A stretch of DNA of 64,000 bases, from positions 133,022,906 to 133,086,905 of the forward strand of contig NC_133391.1 in assembly GCF_047511655.1 (NCBI RefSeq), given 5' to 3'. Positions 58,202-64,000 of the stretch are shown here, piece after piece (the stretch's first letter is position 1; every line of letters begins with the position of its first letter). Made by a program: the position numbers and the translations under genes. Under the pieces are notes generated by a model, which saw nothing but the letters and a program-made list of their open reading frames with translations, was not told the DNA's origin and searched no databases. Source of the stretch: Castor canadensis (Eukaryota; Chordata; Mammalia; Rodentia; Castoridae).

Positions 58202-58733
58202 CAGTATCTCTTTTCCATCCGGGGATATGTTCTAATACCTCCAGAGGATTCCTGAAACCATGGCTATATGTACTATGCTTTCTTCTACACATACAAACCT
58301 ATGACAAAATTTAATCAGATGGAGTAAGAGATTAACAAAAATAGCTAACAAAATAGAATAATCATAGCTATATACAATAATAAAGTATTATTGCATCGAA
58401 CTCTTGCACGTTGGTGGCATTATTAAGTAAAGTAAGAGTTACTTAGACATAAGCACTGTCATACCATGGCAGTTGATCTTATCAAGTTGGCTACTGTGTA
58501 ACTAATGGCCAGGTGGTGTACACAGTGTGGACACGCTAGACAGAGGGATGATTTACATTCATGGCGGAATGATGTGAGATTTCATCACACTACTTTGAAC
58601 AACATACTCTTTAAAACTTTACAAATTTTTTACCTGTGGAATTTTCTATTTAATATTTCAGACTGTGGCTGACTCTGAATAAGTGACATCATGGAAAGTG
58701 AAACTGTGGATCATGGATGAGGGAGGACTATTG
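58202..58733 (+). mobile_element. MER2-like (Tigger group) non-autonomous DNA transposon
   Basis: Left end CAGTATCTCTTTTCCATCCG with GGGGATATGTTCTAATACCT and GATTCCTGAAACCATGG; right end GAAACTGTGGATCATGGATG with GAGGGAGGACTATTG, which is roughly the inverted left terminus. The internal part (GAGTAAGAGATTAACAAAAA, TTAATATTTCAGACTGTGGC) is typical. It contains no transposase. Confidence 0.7.
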
Positions 58734-58885
58734 CACATATAAACAAGATACCTGAAAGCAGTCCATGGTGTTGACTGTAGCAGTGCTACCTGGCCTGGGT
58801 TTGCACTGTGTTCTACAGACATGGTGCTTTTGTCTAGCCTTGTTTGATTCCAAATATCAGAAACTCACTCATAAAGACTGAGGTG

Positions 58886-58888
58886 TAC

Positions 58889-58921
<33 letters not shown>

Positions 58922-58928
58922 CGTGTGT
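58886..58928. repeat. Compound (GT)n-(GA)n microsatellite
   Basis: About ten GT units run into about seven GA units, then GCGTGTGTGAG. Confidence 0.9.
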
Positions 58929-59109
58929 GAGTTACTGGTTATTGTAAAGATATAAAAGCTTATAAGGTATGCTTGGCCCTATGAAGATATGAAGACTGGG
59001 GAGGTGACAACTTCTTTCTCTTTGTTTGTGGCCCAGTGACTCTTGTTATCCTCTGTATTGCAGGTCTACTCTCATTTCTATCAATTGCCTTCTGCTTAGC
59101 AACGATAGT

Positions 59110-59200
59110 GTAACGCCTATAATAATAGCTAGCACTTCTTGAGCATTTGATCTGCACAAACTCTGCTCTGGGTGCTTCTGCACTCACTCCTTCCCCTGTG
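59110..59200 (+). mobile_element. MIR-like fragment
   Basis: ATAATAGCTAGCACTTCTTG, AGCATTTGATCTGCACAAAC, CTCTGCTCTGGGTGCTTC is the 5' part of a MIR-type repeat. Confidence 0.5.
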
Positions 59201-59476
59201 CCACAAAACCTTTTTACTTTTTGACTTCTGGTACATTGGTTGTCTAAGGGATAGCCTCTGGTGTATTAGCACAAAATTTTGAGAGGAAAATTCTGCTTGG
59301 TCACAAGAGATCTCTCATTGTGTATTCAAATTCTTTTTTGGTGGCAAGGGGATGGAAGCTCAGTATAAAAATCTTTTAAATAAAAGAGAAGGTACAGACG
59401 GCCTCTGACTTCATGGTTTGACTTGTGACTGCGTGAAAGTGATATGCATGTAGTAGAACTTGTACTTCAATTTTCA

Positions 59477-59820
59477 GAAGTTTTTGGTAGTGCTGGGATT
59501 TTGAACTCAGGGCCTCATGCTTGCTAAGCAGGCTCTTTACCACTTGAGCCACTCCCCCAGTATCATTCCTCCCTACCTTTTTGTGCTTTAGTTTGTTTTC
59601 CAGATATGGTCTCATGATTTTTGTCCAGCTGACGATCCGTTTACCTTCACCTCCCAAGTAGCTGGAATTACAGATGTGTATCACTATGCCCACCTATCTT
59701 GTTCTTTGAGATAGGAAGGGTCTTGCTAATGGCGTTGATCCCAGTAGCTGTAGTTGTTCCCTGTAGCTGTGTTGATCCAAGTAGTTGTTCCCAAGTAGCT
59801 AGGATTATAGGCATACGCTC
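59477..59820 (-). mobile_element. Composite SINE with a rearranged second B1-like part
   Basis: ID-like block (GATTTTGAACTCAGGGCCTC, GCTAAGCAGGCTCTTTACCA), B1-like half ending TATCACTATGCCCACC near 59695, then a second partial monomer (GAGATAGGAAGGGTCTTGC ... AGGATTATAGGCATACGCTC). The second part contains a local duplication around GTTGATCC at 59734 and 59771. Confidence 0.75.
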
Positions 59821-61146
59821 AAATTTGATTTTTTCCTGGTCTAGAATATGTGGGGTGATATTTACTTGTGATTCTGGGCATTGCCAGGGAGCTGCAGTCC
59901 CTAGTTGGCCACATAATCACTAGGGCACATTAAATGCTTTTGTGACTTAATGATATTTTCAATTCATGATGGATTAACCAGGACAGAACTCCATGAAAAG
60001 CTAAGAGCATATGAATTGGCTCATAAAACCAAGGTGGGTTTCAGCTGGCTTCAGGTTTAGCTGAGTCATGGGGCTACGCCTACCTGAGCACAATTCTGTT
60101 TTACTCCCCATCTCTCAGGAGTCTCAGTGAGTCTGAGATTGTCCATCTAGCGTAGCTATGCAGAACTTCCCTAATTGCTATAGCAGAAATAGCTTAGGCA
60201 GTGGCCTCATGGGATACTCTCAGTGACCAGGCCAGAGCTGGGAGTGGGTATGGGAGAACTTTCCATGGAAAGAAGGATTAGAATAGCAAATGAAGAACAG
60301 GAAAGGGCAATGAGTCAGAAAATCACAGATAGTATCTGTTAGCTCCAAAGCTCCAACTCTGTCAAAATCAGCTGTACCTGGCATGAGGTAGGGCACAGTT
60401 CATCCATACCAAATGAATTTAGGACATGAAGAACTGTAACCATGGGCAAAAGTTTCTGATAAGAGCTTCTGGGTGGGGCAAATGTGCAAAAGAACACAGC
60501 TGGCATTGGCGCATCTAAGGAGGTAAGTTCTGGGAAGTATATTGCGGCATTTGATCACGAGAGAAAAGTGCCATGAGACATAAATTTGCTCTGTGCTGCA
60601 GGACTAACTGTGGGTATGACACTGGGCAAGGAACTTAATCTTTCTGGGCTTTGGTTTCCTCCTCTGTAAAGTGAGGGGCATGGTTAATTGGCCTCTGAGA
60701 CCCCTTTCAGTTATAAAAGTGCTACTCTCCCTCGTCTGTCTTGAATGGTACTTCTTTCCTCTGAGCTATAGAGACCATCCGTTACTCTGATTGAGGGTGG
60801 AAGACGGGAGTCCAGGAAGGATGTTGGGAACAGGGAAGAGACTCACAAACATACCACAAATTGGCTTCCCACATTGTATAATTATGACACATAGGACAAC
60901 ACAGGTGACAACAGAACTGTCACTTGTCCTTTAAAATTCTCTCATTACCTATCATAGTAGCCAAACACTAGCATTGGTGCATCTGTAAGTTTCAAGTCAA
61001 AGATCTGAGTTCCTTCCCACTGTGTTTGTCCAGCTTTCTCTAATCAGCCACACTGGCTTTAGGGTGGCTTTTGTTCTCTTGCTTATGTTGTCAACTCCCT
61101 TCCTTTGCTGAGTTAACTCAGAGTCATTCATTAATTCAAAGGTTCA
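59821..61146. other. Interval with one MIR, otherwise nothing recognised
   Basis: A reverse MIR is visible at about 60598-60725 (GGGCAAGGAACTTAATCTTT, TTTCCTCCTCTGTAAAGTGA). I see no gene and no other repeat. Confidence 0.45.
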
Positions 61147-61431
61147 TTTTTTTGCTGGTTCTTTGGGGTTGAACTCAGGGCAGGTATTCTACTGCTTGAG
61201 CCACGCCGCCAGTCCATTTTGCTTTGGTTACTTTTTGAGACAGGGTCTTGCTTTATGGCTGGGTTGGCTTGGGCAGTGTAGCTGGGATGACAGGAAGGTG
61301 CCACTGCATCCAACTATTGGTTGAGAATGGGGTATTCTGAACTTTTTGTTGGGGCTGACTTCAAACTATGATCCTCCCAATCTCTGCCTTCTGAGCAGCT
61401 AGGGTTATAGGTTTGAGCCACACCCCCAGGT
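61147..61431 (-). mobile_element. Trimeric composite SINE (ID-like + two B1-like monomers)
   Basis: GGGGTTGAACTCAGGGCAGG, CTGCTTGAGCCACGCCGCCA, a first B1-like monomer (GAGACAGGGTCTTGCTTTAT ... GGTGCCACTGCATCCAACTA), then a second (GGGCTGACTTCAAACTATGA, TCTCTGCCTTCTGAGCAGCT, GGGTTATAGGTTTGAGCCAC). Confidence 0.8.
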
Positions 61432-62113
61432 CATTTGTTAAGGAAACATTTACTGGCCTTCTGGCTTGACTAAATTCTTCTTTCATTTGTGTTCCAAGAA
61501 CTATGCACTTCTCTGCAGCCTCTAAGAGAGCTGCAAAGATTTCTCAATTGCGCTCCCAATGACAGAAACTGCATCTGTGTTTGCTCACCACTAGGAAGTA
61601 ACACAGTGCCTTACATGTAGTGGGACTCTCATGAATATTTGTTAAATTTTTAGTTTTCAGGGAAAATGACTATGGGGAAGTTTCTCTTCTCTGATTGTTT
61701 CCTCAACTAGACAAGTGAGGCCTATGATTGCTTTAGAGCGGTGCTAGGGAAACAAAGGACTTATTTGCCTACTTGCTGGGCACACGCCAGCAGACAGATG
61801 CCCTCAATGGTCCTTTCTAGGACTGTGTCTGCTAGAGAGACTATTTCCACAGGGCTGCCTGCATACCAAGACTCATCAACACAGGAGTCCAAACGCCCAG
61901 TTCCTTTGCCGCAATTTGGGATATCTCTGAATGATCTCAGTTTTAGAATTCCAAGCAGGTCCTCCGAGGTCTTGTGGAGACTGCATCACAGCTGACTTTC
62001 TCCCTCTGCCTAAATCCTGCTCCTTCCCTCTTCCTCTCCTCCTATCTACAAGTATTACTGTAAGAGTACTTCCTAGTAAGCCACCTGCATGCCAATTTCC
62101 AACTCTCAATAAG
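61432..62113. other. Interval without recognised genes
   Basis: Low-complexity-free sequence with open frames on both strands at about 61740-62110 that contain no recognisable domain. Part near 61585-61650 (AACACAGTGCCTTACATGTA, GAATATTTGTTAAA) recalls a MIR/L2 tail. Confidence 0.35.
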
Positions 62114-62556
62114 TGTGGTATTCAGTTTTCTGTCTCTGTGGCAAAATACCTGAGATAATCAATCTCAAGGAGAAAAGATAATCAATCTCAAGGAGAAAAG
62201 ATAATCAATCTCAAGGAGAAAAGATAATCAATCTCAAGGAGAAAAGGTTTATTTTTGGCTCACAGTTTCAGATGTTTCAGTTCATAGTCTCTTGGGCCTA
62301 TGATTTTACTGTCCATCATGGCAGGAATGGATGGAGGAGAAGGCCTGTTCACCTCAAGAGTGGGTGTGAAGTAGAGAGAGAAACATGGGGAGTTAGGATT
62401 CCAGGGTCTCCTTCAAGGGCACACCCCCAGTCACCTAACTTCCTTCTACTACGCCATACCTCTTAAAGGTTCCACCACCTCCCAATAGCGTCACAGGCTG
62501 AGACAAAACCTTTAACACATATGCCTTTGGGAACATTCAAGATCCAAATTGTAGCA
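62114..62556 (+). mobile_element. MaLR-type solo LTR, copy 4, with internal tandem expansion
   Basis: TGTGGTATTCAGTTTTCTGT, GGCAAAATACCTGAGATAAT, then a tandem array, GGTTTATTTTTGGCTCACAG, ACCTCAAGAGTGGGTGTGAA, GGGCACACCCCCAGTCACCT, ACACATATGCCTTTGGGAAC and a GTAGCA end. It is the most complete copy of the family here. Confidence 0.75.
62155..62246. repeat. Four perfect 23-bp tandem copies inside a MaLR LTR
   Basis: The unit begins ATAATCAATCTCAAGG and ends GAAAAG, repeated four times without any mismatch. The other three copies of this LTR in the window have a single version of the region. Confidence 0.97.
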
Positions 62557-64000
62557 GTTAACTTCCCAGGGAACCCATGCTGTGACAAGCACCATTCTGG
62601 AGGATTAATGGGAGTTTTATTCCAGACCATGTACTCCCCATTGGGACTGCGACAGCTGCTTTTTTTTTTTTGGGACCATTTGTCTGGAGAGGGTACCTTT
62701 TTTTTGCAACTCCTCTGCATGAGGGTACCTTGGTGTAATTCACCAGTTGGGAGGAGCCATGTTTGTAATTTATTTGCCTAGTGGTTTTCTTTTGAAGTTT
62801 GCATTGAGCCTTCAGAAAGCGTCTTTTGCCAACCCAAGCTCCATATCTCCAGGGAACAGGCACTAACTCAAGTTTGGATAAACTATAAAAAGATAAAAAT
62901 ATTTCTGGGAAAAAAATCAAGACGGAAGTGAAATATGGTGTCTGAATTTGAGGGAAAAAAATAAGCTAAAAGGAAATTCCATAGGTGGTTCATCAGAGCC
63001 CAGGTCCTTGGTTTTTTTTATTAATCTGAAAGAGAAAAGAAGCAAAACGGAAATAACTTTTCATATTTAAAGGCCACTTCTCAGATGGCAGGAAGATGGC
63101 TGAGGAATCCATTGCTGTTTGCTATTTAGGCACAATCAAAAAATATTTTTCAGGACTGCACATCTCCTGGGTATTGCAATAGCTCACCACTTTACCCATG
63201 GGCTCTTGGCAAACAATAGACAGGAACCAGAGAAAAGGCACCACAATTCCATTAAGACTACTTAAATTTAATTTTAGGCCAAGTAAAAGAAACTCTAGAT
63301 GGGCTATCTAAAGTGTCCAAGTAGTAAAAATAGAAAAGTTCTTTTGTAAAAATGATTTTAAGACAGCAAGATAGGTTTGAAAATTTGCCTTAAATTGTTA
63401 TTTGTCTGGGGTGGTAACCCTAGAATATAAGTACTTAAAGATAGGGGAGGTAATTTTGTATTCTTCATAAATCTGGTCTAGTGTCTCATACATGTTAGAA
63501 AAGAAACAAATGCTTAGTTATGAATAAATGAATGAATCTTATCTCTACCCATTCACCCTGCTCTTTTATAAGATGCCTTTCAAGATCAAGATTTACAAGA
63601 TAAATTTAATTAATAAATTTACTAACTGCTTTCTGTGAATAAGATAATGGACCTACAAAGATGAAAAAATGGGAGCTTACAGTTCAGAAGAAATATAGTT
63701 ACACAGAGAGGAAAACAGAATGGGAATAAGCTCCAAAGGGAGGTAGCTACAGATCTACCAGGAACTTGGGGAAACTTCTCCAAGAAGATGAACTGAGATT
63801 TGTGGGGTTTAATCAGGAACCATGTAGGTCAAGAAGGTAGGGGGCAGAGGCGAAGGCATAGGCATGGAGAATCATGAGATTAGGGTACATGAGGAATTTC
63901 AACTGATTCTATATGACTAAGAACTCCAGGACGTGGAAGAATTTAAGATGACCCTGTAGAGGAGGCTCAAGACAGACTGTGGTGCTATGTGAAGGATAAT
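62557..64000. other. Right-edge interval without recognised genes
   Basis: No gene recognised. Two T/A-rich runs and an L2/MIR-like relic at about 63480-63720 (CTCATACATGTTAGAAAAG, GGGAGCTTACAGTTCAGAAG) are the only features I can suggest. Confidence 0.35.

Noticed and set aside
57925-58314. 129-codon plus-strand open frame
   Set aside because: Its last third runs into the MER2-like transposon, and it shows no recognisable domain.
62463-62920. Overlapping minus-strand open frames
   Set aside because: They overlap the MaLR LTR end and low-complexity runs and show no protein family.
1-64000. CRISPR arrays, bacterial operons or prophage-like systems
   Set aside because: The sequence is mammalian nuclear DNA; the tandem repeats present are microsatellites and local duplications without spacers.

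Overview
This is mammalian nuclear DNA, almost certainly from a rodent. It has large introns with GT-AG boundaries, sparse coding sequence and a dense background of SINEs, L1s, MaLR-type LTRs, MIR/L2 relics and Tigger-type DNA transposons. The commonest young repeat is a composite SINE: one or two 7SL/B1-like monomers joined to an ID-like (tRNA-Ala-derived) tail. From memory its sequence resembles SINEs of beaver (Castor) more than those of mouse, rat or squirrel. I treat Castor or a relative as the best guess, not as established.

Two protein-coding genes can be supported fully, and both splice into complete proteins. GZMK (granzyme K, a tryptase-like killer-lymphocyte protease) is on the minus strand in five exons between 16266 and 7647. 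ESM1 (endocan, a secreted endothelial dermatan-sulfate proteoglycan) is on the plus strand in three exons between 40697 and 48652. They are divergent (head-to-head) with about 24 kb between their start codons. This matches, in mirror image, the human 5q11.2 order ESM1-GZMK-GZMA, so GZMA would be expected beyond the left edge.

Layout: 1-7.4 kb is downstream of GZMK, with a Tigger-type transposon at about 2.15-2.82 kb and otherwise no recognised gene. 7.4-16.3 kb is GZMK. 16.3-40.5 kb is intergenic and contains SINEs, two L1 3' ends in opposite orientations, several MaLR-type LTRs, MIRs and one long CA microsatellite. 40.5-50.1 kb is ESM1, with a clear TATA box, a long AU-rich 3' UTR with several poly(A) signals, and a roughly 190-nt homopurine tract in intron 2. 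50.1-64 kb is gene-free as far as I can tell; it has repeats, a MER2-like transposon, an exact 46-bp duplication and a LTR carrying four 23-bp tandem copies.

The two genes are neighbours but do not form a known pathway: GZMK acts in cytotoxic T/NK granules, and ESM1 is secreted by activated endothelium. I found no previously undescribed gene system. The most notable signals are small-scale: an in-frame upstream ATG in ESM1, a Tigger-family relic abutting a GZMK splice donor, local duplications with template-switch or tandem character, the homopurine tract, and the dimer/trimer architecture of the SINE family.
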